From NCBI GenBank assembly GCA_965279295.1, contig CBDIHQ010000018.1: DNA of 64,000 bases. The stretch is one strand, 5' to 3'. Shown here in pieces: positions 50,060-59,787 of this stretch (within the stretch, counting starts at the first letter, position 1; the number at the start of each line of letters is the position of its first letter). A model generated the notes under the pieces. It did not search any database and was not told the origin of the DNA. It was given only the letters and a program-made list of their open reading frames with translations. The DNA comes from Aquabacter sp965279295 (GTDB taxonomy: Bacteria > Pseudomonadota > Alphaproteobacteria > Rhizobiales > Xanthobacteraceae). The translations under genes were made by a program, and so were the position numbers.

Positions 50060-50920
50060 TCATCGGCTGATTTCTGCCAAATCGTGGAAGCGCGCACGCA
50101 ACTTTTGCGCGACTGGCCCCACCGTACCATCACCGATTTTTTCGCCGTCGATGACAGTGACCGGCAGCACGATTCCCGATGCTGAGGAGATGAAAGCCTC
50201 TCGCGCCTGCAGGGCTTCAGCACGGGTAAAAGGCCGTTCCTCGACACTCAAACCCTCTTGTGCCGCTACGTCCATCAGCACTGTTCGGGTAATTCCGCGC
50301 AAAATGCCGGTATCGGCCGAGCGCGTCACCAGTGCCCCGTCACGACTGACGATCCAGGCGTTGGTCGAGGACCCCTCGGTGATCTTGCCGTGTTCGTCCA
50401 CGAACCAAGCTTCCCGTGCTCCTGCTTCCTTCGCTTTCTGCTTTGCCAAAACGTTCGGTAGCAGCCCGACCGTCTTGATATCGACCCGCTCCCAACGATT
50501 GTCCGGCACGGTGATCACAGCAACGCCGGTGGCAGCGGTTTTTTCCAGAGCCGCGCCATCCGTCGAACGGGCAGTCACCACGATCGAGGGGGCGATGTTG
50601 CCGGCTGGAAACGCATGGTCGCGCCGCGCCACGCCGCGCGTCACCTGGAGATAGACCAGACCGTTGCGCACGCCATTCCGGCGCACCGTCTCCGTCAACA
50701 CCACCTGGAGCGCGGCACGAGACATGGGGGACTTGATGCGCAATTCACTCAGCGACCGATCAAGCCGGTCAAGATGCCGGCGCACGTCGATCAGGTGTCC
50801 CGCCCGCACCTCGCAGACCTCATAGACCCCATCGGCGAACTGATAGCCACGATCCTCGATGTGGACCACGGCATTGCCGTGCCGCACGTAGCGGCCGTTG
50901 ACATAAGCGATGCGCGACAT
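50060..50920 (-). CDS. dat: D-amino-acid aminotransferase (PLP class IV)
   Basis: 286 residues. Opens MSRIAYVNGRYVRHGNAVVH then IEDRGYQFADGVYEVCEV, with the PLP Lys expected at about 145 in LPNVLAKQKAKEAGAREAW. Also present are FVDEHGKITEGSSTNAWIV and REAFISSASGIVLPV. It interconverts D-alanine and D-glutamate for peptidoglycan; a branched-chain transaminase is the alternative, but the local gene order (ntrYX-trk-dat-hfq) is the known one for dat. It follows trkH by 15 bp. Confidence 0.88.
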   Translation of the reverse strand: MSRIAYVNGRYVRHGNAVVHIEDRGYQFADGVYEVCEVRAGHLIDVRRHLDRLDRSLSELRIKSPMSRAALQVVLTETVRRNGVRNGLVYLQVTRGVARRDHAFPAGNIAPSIVVTARSTDGAALEKTAATGVAVITVPDNRWERVDIKTVGLLPNVLAKQKAKEAGAREAWFVDEHGKITEGSSTNAWIVSRDGALVTRSADTGILRGITRTVLMDVAAQEGLSVEERPFTRAEALQAREAFISSASGIVLPVTVIDGEKIGDGTVGPVAQKLRARFHDLAEISR

Positions 50921-50935
50921 GGAACGGGCTCGACC

Positions 50936-52354
50936 TCAGGTGCGCCAGACGGCCAGATGAATAAGCACGAAAGCGCCCACAGTCTCCAGCCGCCCCGCGA
51001 TCATGGCGAAGGCCGCGCCCAGCACCGAGAGCGGCGGCAAGGATGAAATGGAAGGCCAGCCGGCGCCGGATTCGTCATAGAGCGGCCCGGTATTCGTGAT
51101 CGCCGCAACGGCCCCGGTCACAGCGGCTTCAAAGCTTGGCGCGCCGGCACCGATGGCAATGAGCGTGATCGCGAGGGTTGCGAACATGCTGACCATGCCG
51201 ACCCACACCCCGCGCATCGCCGAACCCACTCCACCCTCGCCGGTGCGCGAGGGCTGCACCACATTCGGCGAGATAAGCCGCAAGAGATCGCCACGGGCTC
51301 GAAGCAGCATGGCGCGCACCCGCAGGATTTTGAGGCCGCCGGCAACCGACAGCGCACCGCCGCCGACTAAAGCGACCAATAGCAAAAGAGCCGCCGGCAG
51401 GCCGGTATAGGTATCCGACGCCGGGAGCATGCCGCTCGTAGAGATGAGCGAGGCAGCGGCGAACAGGCCCTGCCCGAAGGCTTCGCCAACCTGCATGTCG
51501 AAGGGGAGCCGGAACAGGATGACGGAAAAGATCACGCCCAGCACCAGCCAATAGCCAAGAAGCAGGAGGCTTTCCGGCTGCTCTGGCGCGGCATGGATCC
51601 GCCGGCTTACGAGGGCTTTGTGCCAGCGCACGCTGGTGGCCGCCCAGAGCAAGAAGGGCAGCAGCGCCCAGCGTGTGGCGAAGCCGCCTTCCAACGCAGC
51701 ACGCGCCTCGGGCGGCAGATGCGCGCCTGCTGAGGTCGCAGCGGTGGCGAGGCAGAAGGCCGAATAAAGCCCCGTGCCACACATCAGCATCGCCAGAAAG
51801 GAGAGAAATGTGATCCCGGCATAGACCGGCGCCACATCCCTCAGAACGCCGGCCGTATCCACCGCATCGATCTCATCAAGATGATGAACGGCGCGGTTGG
51901 GCAAGCCGGCAATGCCGGCCGGCGCCAAAACCGCGACACCAGAGACGATGGTGAGCAGCCCACCGCTCCATTGCAGGAGTGCGAACCAGATGAACAGGCT
52001 TCTCGGCCCGCTCTCAACCGCCGTGAACCCAGTGGCCGTAAAGGCCGATAGCGCCTCGAACCAGGACCGCCAAAGGCTAAGGCCGGTCGCCTCTGCAATG
52101 GCTGGTGCGGCAAGCAAGGGAACGATGAGCCAGAGGCCCGCCAGAGCGGCAAATACCTGAAAGCGCCGGATACGCCCCCCGAGACCCGCGCTGGCAAACC
52201 GCATGGCGACAGCGAGGAAGATACAAACCAGGCAGGTGGCAAGAAAGGCCGGCGCCATCCCCTCCGCCCAGCGCATGGAAACCAGCGCCGGCACGAGCGC
52301 CATGAGGCCGGTCCAGGCAAGCGCGAGGGCGAGAAGGCGGACGATGGACGCCAT
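50936..52354 (-). CDS. trkH: Trk-type potassium uptake membrane subunit
   Basis: 472 residues and about ten hydrophobic segments, with the pore-loop pattern of TrkH/KtrB: SAFTATGFTAVESGP, ATSAGAHLPPEAR, STSGMLPASDTYTG and TNTGPLYDESGAGW, each resembling the selectivity-filter repeats. It moves K+ with TrkA as cytoplasmic regulator. The repeats are shorter than in E. coli TrkH. It is 15 bp after trkA in the ntrYX-trkAH series. Confidence 0.88.
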   Translation of the reverse strand: MASIVRLLALALAWTGLMALVPALVSMRWAEGMAPAFLATCLVCIFLAVAMRFASAGLGGRIRRFQVFAALAGLWLIVPLLAAPAIAEATGLSLWRSWFEALSAFTATGFTAVESGPRSLFIWFALLQWSGGLLTIVSGVAVLAPAGIAGLPNRAVHHLDEIDAVDTAGVLRDVAPVYAGITFLSFLAMLMCGTGLYSAFCLATAATSAGAHLPPEARAALEGGFATRWALLPFLLWAATSVRWHKALVSRRIHAAPEQPESLLLLGYWLVLGVIFSVILFRLPFDMQVGEAFGQGLFAAASLISTSGMLPASDTYTGLPAALLLLVALVGGGALSVAGGLKILRVRAMLLRARGDLLRLISPNVVQPSRTGEGGVGSAMRGVWVGMVSMFATLAITLIAIGAGAPSFEAAVTGAVAAITNTGPLYDESGAGWPSISSLPPLSVLGAAFAMIAGRLETVGAFVLIHLAVWRT

Positions 52355-52369
52355 GGAAAGCTCGGTGGC

Positions 52370-53746
52370 TCAGAAGAATTCGAGGCTAACGCGGAACAAC
52401 TGTTCCACGCGCTTGATGCGTTCGGCGAGAGCAAACAGGATCACGCGGTCCTGCGCCCGAACCACAGTGTCGCCGGTCGGCAAAATGACCTCGCCATTGC
52501 GCACGATGGCGCCGACACGCAATCCCTCGAGCAGGTCTATATCGCGCAAAGGACGGCCGACCAGGGGCGAGGTCTCCAACGCCTCCGCCTCGATCATCTC
52601 ACCCGTGCCGTCCAGCAAAGAGTGAACGCCGCGAATTCGGCCACGACGTACATGCTGGAGAATTTTCGAGACGGTGATCTGGCGTGGATTTACGTGCGCA
52701 TCGATCCCCAAGCCCTGGGCGAAGGCGGCATAGCCTTGCTCATTGACCAGCGAGAGGATGCGCCGCGCCCCGATCTGCTTGGCGAGCAGGCAGGAGAGGA
52801 TGTTGATGCGGTCGTCGTTGGTCAGAGCGATCATGGTGTCCGCGTCGGGTACACCTGCCTCGTCGAGCAGTTCCCGCGCAAGCGCATCGCCGTGGAGCAC
52901 CACCGAACGCTGTAGCGTTTCGGCGATCAGTTGCGCCCGCTCACGCCCGGCCTCGATGACCTTGATTTTGGCGGCCGAATTCCGGCGCTCCAATTCCTGC
53001 GCAACGTAAAGGCCGATATTGCCCCCGCCCGCGATGACGATGCGCTGGCCTGGAATTTCGTCGTGTCCGAAGATCGACAGTGTCCGGCGCACCTGCGCGG
53101 CCTGGGCGACGAAATAGGCCACGTCACCGGCCCGGATATGGTCCGAACTCTTCAGCACCACCGGCTTGCCGTTTCGGAGCACCGCGACGATGGTCGCCCG
53201 CAGGTCGGGAAAAAGCTGGGTCAGTTCACGCAACGGCGTCTCGAGGATGGGACAATCCTCGCCGCAATAGACGCCTGCAACCACCACCGCGCCGTCGGAA
53301 AAGCTAACCGTATCGATCGCGCCGGGAAGCGAAAGGCGGCGCAGCACCGTCTCGCCCACTTCCACCTCTGGGGAAATCACGACATCCACCGGCAGATGGT
53401 CGCGCGAGAGCATCTCGCGCCACTCCGGCTGGAGATAGGTCTGGGCGCGGATGCGCGCGACCTTGGTTGGGACATTGAACAGGGAATAGCCAACCTGGCA
53501 CGCCACCATGTTGACCTCGTCCGACAAGGTCACGGCAATCAGCATGTCGGCTTGCTCGATGCCGGCACGGGCGAGCACGTCGGGATGCGAACCGTGCCCC
53601 ACAACGCCGTGGACGTCGAGTTGTTCGGTCGCAACCTGAATGCGCCGGGGGTCGGCATCGATGATCGACACGTCGTGCTGCTCGACCGCGAGGCGTTCGG
53701 CAATGCCAAACCCTACCTGCCCAGCTCCGCAGATCACGACCTTCAT
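52370..53746 (-). CDS. trkA: Trk potassium transport regulatory protein TrkA
   Basis: 458 residues from ATG at 53746 (MKVVICGAGQVGFGIAERLA), with GGGGGA about 8 nt before it. Two Rossmann/RCK halves: the first with the GAGQVG nucleotide loop and VDVVISPEVEVG, the second with IVIAGGGNIGLYVAQELE near residue 230. It binds NAD/NADH or ATP and gates TrkH. It lies 92 bp after ntrX; NtrYX-TrkAH linkage is conserved in Rhizobiales. Confidence 0.95.
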   Translation of the reverse strand: MKVVICGAGQVGFGIAERLAVEQHDVSIIDADPRRIQVATEQLDVHGVVGHGSHPDVLARAGIEQADMLIAVTLSDEVNMVACQVGYSLFNVPTKVARIRAQTYLQPEWREMLSRDHLPVDVVISPEVEVGETVLRRLSLPGAIDTVSFSDGAVVVAGVYCGEDCPILETPLRELTQLFPDLRATIVAVLRNGKPVVLKSSDHIRAGDVAYFVAQAAQVRRTLSIFGHDEIPGQRIVIAGGGNIGLYVAQELERRNSAAKIKVIEAGRERAQLIAETLQRSVVLHGDALARELLDEAGVPDADTMIALTNDDRINILSCLLAKQIGARRILSLVNEQGYAAFAQGLGIDAHVNPRQITVSKILQHVRRGRIRGVHSLLDGTGEMIEAEALETSPLVGRPLRDIDLLEGLRVGAIVRNGEVILPTGDTVVRAQDRVILFALAERIKRVEQLFRVSLEFF

Positions 53747-53853
53747 CGACGATTCCCCCAATCGATTTCGAGCTTAACCCTTCGTCCGTGCAACGCCTAT
53801 GGCAGCGCCCGGGTTTTCGGCCTGCCCCCGCTAACGATACGAAAGCCGCTGCG

Positions 53854-55215
53854 TCAGCCTACACCAAGCGCCTTGAGCTTTCGGTGCAAGGCGGACCGCT
53901 CCATGCCGACGAACTCCGCGGTGCGTGAGATGTTGCCGCCGAAGCGATTGATCTGCGCTGCCAGATACTCGCGCTCGAACACCTCGCGCGCCTCCCGTAG
54001 CGGAAGGCCCATCAGATGCTCGCCGCCGTTTCCGGTCGGCAGGTTCGGCACCAGGGCGCCCACATCCGGAGGCAGCATGGAGGCGGTGACGATGCCCTCG
54101 GGATCCCCGCCTGCGAGGATCAGCACCCGCTCCACATTGTTGCGGAGTTGGCGAACATTGCCCGGCCAGTCGTGGGACTGAAGCACCGCCATGGCATCTT
54201 CAGCAATCAGGCGCTTCGGAAGACCCGTGGTCTGGGAAATCAGCTCGATGAAGAAGTCCACCAGGTCCGGTATGTCCTCGCGCCGCTCGGCCAGTGGAGG
54301 CACGCGGATCGGCACCACCGAGAGGCGGTGGTAGAGGTCTTCGCGGAAACGCCCCTTGGCGATCTCCTCCTCCAGGTTGCGACCGGTGGAGGAGATGATG
54401 CGCACATCCACGCTGACCTTGTCGGTTCCACCGATGCGGTTGAAGGTCTGCTCCACCAGAACGCGCAGCACCCGATTCTGGGTCTCGCGGGGCATGTCGG
54501 CGATTTCGTCGAGGAAAAGCGTGCCGCCGTGCGCCTCTTCAAGAGCGCCGCGCCGCTGGTCCTGCCCCTCACTCTGCTGCACGCCGAACAGCTCGAACTC
54601 CAGGCGCTCGGGCGTTATGGCGGCGGCATTGATGACGACGAATGGGCCATTCGCACGGGTCGAAGCCGCATGGATCATGCGGGCCGCAAGCTCCTTGCCC
54701 GAGCCGGAAGGCCCGATTATCAAGATGCGCGAATTGGTCGGCCCCACCCGCTCGACGGTCGAGCGCAATTGCTGAATGGCGCTTGAGCGTCCTACCAGCT
54801 TGTGCGGCGTCAGTTGCTTCAGCTCGCGGACCTCGCGGCGCAGCCGCAAAGTTTCAAGCGCGCGCTGGGCAATCACCAGAAGCCTGTCCGCGTTGAACGG
54901 CTTCTCCACGAAATCATAGGCACCGCGCTTGATGGCGGCGACCGCTGTCTCAATGTTGCCGTGGCCGGAAATCATCACCACCGGCACGTCTGGATGCTCC
55001 GCCTTGATGACGTCGAGCAGCTCTAGCCCGTCCAGGCGGCTGCCCTGGAGCCAGATGTCGAGAAAGATCAGGTTGGGCCGGCGGGCGGCGATGGCAGCGA
55101 GGGCCGTGTCCGCATCGCGCGCGGTGCGCGCGGAGAAACCTTCGTCCTGAAGGATGCCCGCTACAAGATCGCGAATATCGGCTTCGTCATCGACGACCAG
55201 GATGTCTTGCGCCAT
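53854..55215 (-). CDS. ntrX: Nitrogen assimilation response regulator NtrX
   Basis: 453 residues. Receiver domain with phospho-acceptor Asp53 (LIFLDIWLQGSRLDG), AAA+ domain with Walker A IGPSGSGKE and Walker B GGTLFLDEIADM, and a C-terminal Fis-type HTH (NRFGGNISRTAEFVGMERSA). Where sigma54 activators have GAFTGA, this protein has FGVQQSEGQDQRRG, so it probably does not act through sigma54. NtrX controls nitrogen use, respiration and envelope functions. It is 3 bp from the stop of ntrY. Confidence 0.95.
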   Translation of the reverse strand: MAQDILVVDDEADIRDLVAGILQDEGFSARTARDADTALAAIAARRPNLIFLDIWLQGSRLDGLELLDVIKAEHPDVPVVMISGHGNIETAVAAIKRGAYDFVEKPFNADRLLVIAQRALETLRLRREVRELKQLTPHKLVGRSSAIQQLRSTVERVGPTNSRILIIGPSGSGKELAARMIHAASTRANGPFVVINAAAITPERLEFELFGVQQSEGQDQRRGALEEAHGGTLFLDEIADMPRETQNRVLRVLVEQTFNRIGGTDKVSVDVRIISSTGRNLEEEIAKGRFREDLYHRLSVVPIRVPPLAERREDIPDLVDFFIELISQTTGLPKRLIAEDAMAVLQSHDWPGNVRQLRNNVERVLILAGGDPEGIVTASMLPPDVGALVPNLPTGNGGEHLMGLPLREAREVFEREYLAAQINRFGGNISRTAEFVGMERSALHRKLKALGVG

Positions 55216-55218
55216 TGT

Positions 55219-57447
55219 TCAGGCTCCCTGTGCCGCCGCTGCGGGCTCAGCCGCAACCGGGCCGTCTGCGCGAATTCGTAGCCGAACCCAAGCCCCCCGC
55301 TCGTCCGGTGCATCGTTCAGCTCAATTCCCCCGCCATGCTCTTCCATGATTTTCCCGACGATGGCGAGGCCGAGGCCCGTGCCCTTTTCGCGCGTGGTCA
55401 CATAAGGTTCCAGCAGCCGGTTCCGGTTCTCCTGGGGAAGGCCTAGTCCGTTGTCGATCACGTCCACCACCAAATCGTCTCCGATGCGATCCGCGCTCAC
55501 GCGAATGCGACCTTTGCCGCGCTCTTGCGCCGGAACGGCCTCGATGGCCTCCGCGGCGTTCTTCAGGATGTTGGTCAAGGCTTGTGAAATAAGGCGCCTG
55601 TCGAAGCGCGCCGGGAGGGAGGTCGGGATTTCCGCCTCGAACGTGACCTCAGGATGGCCAACCCGCATTAAAAACACACTTTGACGCAGGGTTTCCGCCA
55701 AATCCTGGCTGTCCACCACAGGCTTGGGCATGCGGGCAAAGGAAGAAAACTCATCCACCATGCGGCCGATGTCCCCCACCTGCCGGATGATCGTATCGGT
55801 GCATTGATCGAACACGTCTCGATCCTGGGTGATAAGCTTGCCGTATTTGCGCTTCAGGCGCTCGGCGGAAAGCTGAATGGGTGTCAGCGGGTTCTTGATC
55901 TCATGAGCGATACGGCGCGCCACATCCGCCCAGGCTGAGGTGCGCTGTGCAGAAATCAGGGCGGTGATGTCATCAAGCGTGACCACCCAGCCGTGCCCCT
56001 CCTCGCCCGACTGCTCGGTCGTGACGCGCACAGCGAAGATACGCTCGCGCCCCTCGCGCGTGAGGGTGATATTGCCTTGCACGAAGCGTTGGCGCGCCGT
56101 CTCCGCCTCTTTCACCAGGGCAGCGGCTTCCGGCACCACCTCAGCCAGGGAAAGACCGAGCGCCTCGCTCTCCTTGACGCCCACGAGGCGCTCGGCGGAG
56201 CGGTTGAGAATGGTGACGCGCGCCTCGGGATCGAGGCCGATCACGCCGGCGCCGACGCCGGAGAGCACAGCCTCGGTGAAACGGCGACGGCGATCGATCT
56301 GATCGTTCGCACGCGTCAGGTCGCTGTGCTGGGTCCGCAGTTCTGCGGTCATCTTGTTGAAGGTTTCGCCGAGCGCCGCGAGATCGCCCTCCGAGCGATA
56401 GATCGGTACCTGCACGTCGAGATTCCCGTCCGCCACATGATTGGCGGCGGAAATCAGCCTGCGGATCGGTGCCACCAGCCATTTGGAGAAATTGATGCCG
56501 AGCCACACCGCCGAAAGCAGCACGATGAGGGTGATGACTGCGTACATCAGCGCGAACGCCACCTGCACGCCGAACCGCCGCTGCTCCAGGCTCTGATAAT
56601 CCGCGAGGGTTTCCTGCGTGGTCTTGAGATAGCCGATGACGCGTGGATCGATGGGCCGGGCGACGTAAAGATACAGGTCTTCGTAATCCTTCAGCTTCAC
56701 CAACGCGCCCACGAAGTCGGCGTCATTGGGAAGGTAGATGATCGGCTGCTCGGTGGTGGCATCGGCTATGGCGATATTGGCCGGGACCAGGAACTCGCGT
56801 CCGGAATTCACCTGGGCGCGCTCGACCACGGAAAGGTCGCTCCGGATGAGGACCGAGCCCGGCAGATTGCGCAACGCCGCCTGTGCGGTCAGCACCTGTT
56901 GGAACCGAGCCCGGTCGTTTTCATACATAGGCTTCAGCCGCGTGAGGTCGCTGCTCATGGCGAGCACATCGCCGCGGATGTTCAAGGCGTGCTCGCGCAC
57001 ATAGGTCTGCGCCACCTGCACCGCGCTCGCGACGATGTCTCGGGTGCGGATGGAAAACCAGCGGTCGAGCCCGCGATCAAGCGTCAGGCTCGCCACCACA
57101 GCCACCAGGATCGCCGGCACCACAGCCACCACCGCGAACAGCCCGACGATGCGCACATGCAGGCGCGCCGCCGCCCGCCCGCGTGCTCGGGCCCGCGCGA
57201 TCCGCCAAACCTCGCGGCCCACCATGGCGCCAAGAACGATGACGGCGAAAGCATTGCCCGCGAGAAGGCCGATGACGACCTCATGGCTGGGAATAACCGG
57301 GGTAAGCCCCATGAGGATCAGGAAGGTGGTCAACGCCGACGCCAGGGCCAGCAGCACCATCGTCGGGGCGAACCACCCGAAACTCGCCGGGCCCCCGCCG
57401 ATACCTGCGGGGTTGCCGTCCGATCGATCCAGGGGTGTCACATTCAT
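55219..57447 (-). CDS. ntrY: Nitrogen regulation sensor histidine kinase NtrY
   Basis: 742 residues from ATG at 57447 (MNVTPLDRSDGNPAGIGGGP); the frame is open to a TTG at 57537, less likely. Membrane segments lie at the N terminus (about 25-50, 60-80, 105-130) and near residue 315. A periplasmic sensor, a HAMP domain (ISAANHVADGNLDVQVPIYR), a PAS domain (GAGVIGLDPEARVTILNRSA) and a kinase core follow, with the phospho-His in ADVARRIAHEIKNPLTPIQ and a C-terminal ATPase (VIDNGLGLPQENRNRLLEPY). It phosphorylates NtrX. Confidence 0.95.
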   Translation of the reverse strand: MNVTPLDRSDGNPAGIGGGPASFGWFAPTMVLLALASALTTFLILMGLTPVIPSHEVVIGLLAGNAFAVIVLGAMVGREVWRIARARARGRAAARLHVRIVGLFAVVAVVPAILVAVVASLTLDRGLDRWFSIRTRDIVASAVQVAQTYVREHALNIRGDVLAMSSDLTRLKPMYENDRARFQQVLTAQAALRNLPGSVLIRSDLSVVERAQVNSGREFLVPANIAIADATTEQPIIYLPNDADFVGALVKLKDYEDLYLYVARPIDPRVIGYLKTTQETLADYQSLEQRRFGVQVAFALMYAVITLIVLLSAVWLGINFSKWLVAPIRRLISAANHVADGNLDVQVPIYRSEGDLAALGETFNKMTAELRTQHSDLTRANDQIDRRRRFTEAVLSGVGAGVIGLDPEARVTILNRSAERLVGVKESEALGLSLAEVVPEAAALVKEAETARQRFVQGNITLTREGRERIFAVRVTTEQSGEEGHGWVVTLDDITALISAQRTSAWADVARRIAHEIKNPLTPIQLSAERLKRKYGKLITQDRDVFDQCTDTIIRQVGDIGRMVDEFSSFARMPKPVVDSQDLAETLRQSVFLMRVGHPEVTFEAEIPTSLPARFDRRLISQALTNILKNAAEAIEAVPAQERGKGRIRVSADRIGDDLVVDVIDNGLGLPQENRNRLLEPYVTTREKGTGLGLAIVGKIMEEHGGGIELNDAPDERGAWVRLRIRADGPVAAEPAAAAQGA

Positions 57448-57582
57448 TCGGCTTACCCAGAAGTGTGGACGAGTCGCGGCCACATGATGCTGTGGAACGA
57501 CACTGGTGCAAAAATGTGACAGACGGAACCACCGCAAGCGCGGATTTTGTCCCCTGAGGATCGATTGCGGTCGAAACCCGGC

Positions 57583-59787
57583 TCAAGAACAGGCGAGATC
57601 GTCTTCCACCACTGCCGCGTCATGAAACAGCATGGGCCGTCCGAGCAGGAAACCTTGGACGAAATCGCATCCCGCTTCGCGGATTTCGTGGAGGGTGGAA
57701 ATATTTTCCACACCCTCCGCCACAACCGTCAAGCCGAGGGTATGAGCGAGGTCGACAATCACAGAGACGATCTTGCGGGCGCGCAGATCGTGTTCAAGAT
57801 TGTTTAAGAACGATTTGTCGAGCTTCAGCACATCCGCTGGCAGGCCCTGGAGATAGCTGAGATTGGAATAACCGGTCCCGAAATCATCGATCGCGATAAG
57901 GCAACCCAGGCCTTGCAGCCTTTGCAATATGCGCCCGCCTGCGACGGGCTGGGAAAGTAGTGTGCTCTCTGTCAGCTCAAATCGCACTTGGTCCCCCGCC
58001 AAACCGTTGCGCTGGAGAATGGCGATGATGCGTGGCACCAGATCGGGCGCGGAGAGCTGCTTTGCAGAGAGATTGACCGAGACATAGCGCGGTGGAAGCC
58101 CCCGCCCTTCGCGAAGCCGGTTCCACTGAGCGCACGCACTGGAGGCCCGCTCCAGCATCAGGTCGCCCAAACTGTCCGCGAGCCCCGCCTCCTCTGCCAG
58201 CGGGATGAATTCCACTGGGGAAATCATCCCCTGAACCGGATGGCGCCAGCGGGCCAATGCCTCGAAGCCGGCCACCCGTCCGGTCGTGGTCTCCCGGATC
58301 GGCTGGAACATGGGAAAAATTTCATCTGAATGCCGGATCAATGCCTCACGCAGAGCGATCTCCAGATTAAGCCGTACCTGGTGCCCGGCACGGATCGTGT
58401 CGTTGAAAATGTGCAGCCCGCCGCTCCCCGCGCGCGAGGCCATCTCGGCATTCCGCAGGATTGGCTCGACGGGTCCACCCGTTCTTGCCATCCCGATATT
58501 GCCCCGGACAAAAAAACGGCGGCCCTCCGTCTCAATCGGAGCGAGCATCGCCTGCTCCAGCAGAATCCCGGCCGCATCCACCGCTCCTGGGCGGATAAAC
58601 AATGCCGCGAATTCACTTTCACCCGTTCGGGCAAGAATGGCGTCGCTGGGAAGAACGGCCCTGAGCCTAAGGGCAATTGCCGATATCAGGGGCTCTATGA
58701 AGGCATCGCCGAGGCTGGCGGCGAGGATCGCGAGATCGGGCAGCCGCAGAACCAACGCCCCGCCCGCCACGCCCCCACCCGCGGCGACGGCACGCAGAAG
58801 CCCGGTCCGGTTCGGCAACCCCGTCAGAGGGTCCTGATAAGCAAGGCGTTCAAGCCGCGCACGAGCCGCAAGCCGATCTGAAATTTCGCGGATATAGGCG
58901 GTGAATAGGCGGCGATAGTCTGCCTTGACCTCGGTCACAGTCAATTCGATCGGAAAGATCTCGCCATCCGCACGGCGCGCCTCGGTCTCCACGCGGCGGC
59001 CGATCAACGTGGCGGCGCCGCCGGCGATATATCGCGTCAGCCCAACCTTGTGGGCAGAGGCATGGCGGGCCGAAATGATCGTATCTCCCAGCTGGCGGCC
59101 GATCACGTCCTGGCGCTTATAACCGAACATCCGCTCGGCAGCAGGATTGAACTCGATGATCAGCCCGGCCTCATTGATGGAGACGATGCCGTCCACCGAC
59201 GTGTTGAGCATGGCCAGGCGGGTGGCTTCATTGATACTCTGATCCGACTGAGACCAGTCCTCACAGCGCGCTATGATCGCCGCTGCGGCCCGGAGCAAAT
59301 CGCGCTCGATGGTGCTCCAGACGTGAGAGATGTCAGCCAAGCTGACGCAAAGGTGACCCCACCACCTGCCGTCCACCATAATCGGCACTGTGAGGAAACG
59401 GACGATGCCGTTTTCTCGAAAGTAGCGCCCGAGGTAGCCGTCGAGTTCGTACGCAACACCCTCGATCATCTCGCCGCGTGATCGCCGAGCGGCCCAATCC
59501 TGCTGTGTCGGATCGCCCTCAATTGGCCGAACGGGCGGGTGTGCGTTATCCGTTAAATTACGCAAGCCTGGCGAAGCCCAGTCAATGCGGCAGGAAACGC
59601 CGAGCCCGACTCCGCTTGCTTCATGCACGTAAAAGAGTGCGACGCGATCGTAGGATTGAATTGTCGCGAGCGTTTCGAAAAACGTTGGAACGGCCTCCAG
59701 CCAGTTGCCCCGCGTGCCAACTGATCCGATGAACGCACTCAGCGCACCGAGGAGCCGGCCGGCGTTTGATGCGCCTTCTTCCACCAC
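57583..59787 (-). CDS. GAF-PAS-GGDEF-EAL protein, probable c-di-GMP phosphodiesterase
   Basis: 734 residues. A GAF-like sensor lies at about 10-185, a PAS domain at about 200-310 (DGIVSINEAGLIIEFNPAAE), then a GGDEF domain starting LAYQDPLTGLPNRTG, and an EAL domain from about 490. The GGDEF signature is degenerate (LARTGESEFAAL), so cyclase activity is unlikely. The EAL motif FEALARWRHP, NLS and DDFGTGYSNLSYL loops and VVAEGVE are intact, so c-di-GMP hydrolysis is likely. No membrane segment. It sits alone between ntrY and ntrC, splitting the usually adjacent ntrBC and ntrYX operons. Confidence 0.93.
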   Translation of the reverse strand: MVEEGASNAGRLLGALSAFIGSVGTRGNWLEAVPTFFETLATIQSYDRVALFYVHEASGVGLGVSCRIDWASPGLRNLTDNAHPPVRPIEGDPTQQDWAARRSRGEMIEGVAYELDGYLGRYFRENGIVRFLTVPIMVDGRWWGHLCVSLADISHVWSTIERDLLRAAAAIIARCEDWSQSDQSINEATRLAMLNTSVDGIVSINEAGLIIEFNPAAERMFGYKRQDVIGRQLGDTIISARHASAHKVGLTRYIAGGAATLIGRRVETEARRADGEIFPIELTVTEVKADYRRLFTAYIREISDRLAARARLERLAYQDPLTGLPNRTGLLRAVAAGGGVAGGALVLRLPDLAILAASLGDAFIEPLISAIALRLRAVLPSDAILARTGESEFAALFIRPGAVDAAGILLEQAMLAPIETEGRRFFVRGNIGMARTGGPVEPILRNAEMASRAGSGGLHIFNDTIRAGHQVRLNLEIALREALIRHSDEIFPMFQPIRETTTGRVAGFEALARWRHPVQGMISPVEFIPLAEEAGLADSLGDLMLERASSACAQWNRLREGRGLPPRYVSVNLSAKQLSAPDLVPRIIAILQRNGLAGDQVRFELTESTLLSQPVAGGRILQRLQGLGCLIAIDDFGTGYSNLSYLQGLPADVLKLDKSFLNNLEHDLRARKIVSVIVDLAHTLGLTVVAEGVENISTLHEIREAGCDFVQGFLLGRPMLFHDAAVVEDDLACS

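Noticed and set aside
47880..50654. 924-residue rightward ORF
   Set aside because: It is antisense shadow of ftsB, hflX, hfq and dat in GC-rich DNA. It is rich in Arg/His/Leu without domains, while the leftward genes have clear motifs.
53080..57519. Rightward ORFs opposite trkA, ntrX and ntrY
   Set aside because: No family signature. The leftward frames encode complete, motif-bearing regulators.
55219..57537. ntrY starting at TTG 57537
   Set aside because: The extra 30 residues do not resemble family N termini. ATG at 57447 gives a normal-length kinase.
57583..59787. Diguanylate cyclase
   Set aside because: The catalytic signature is TGESEF instead of GGDEF.
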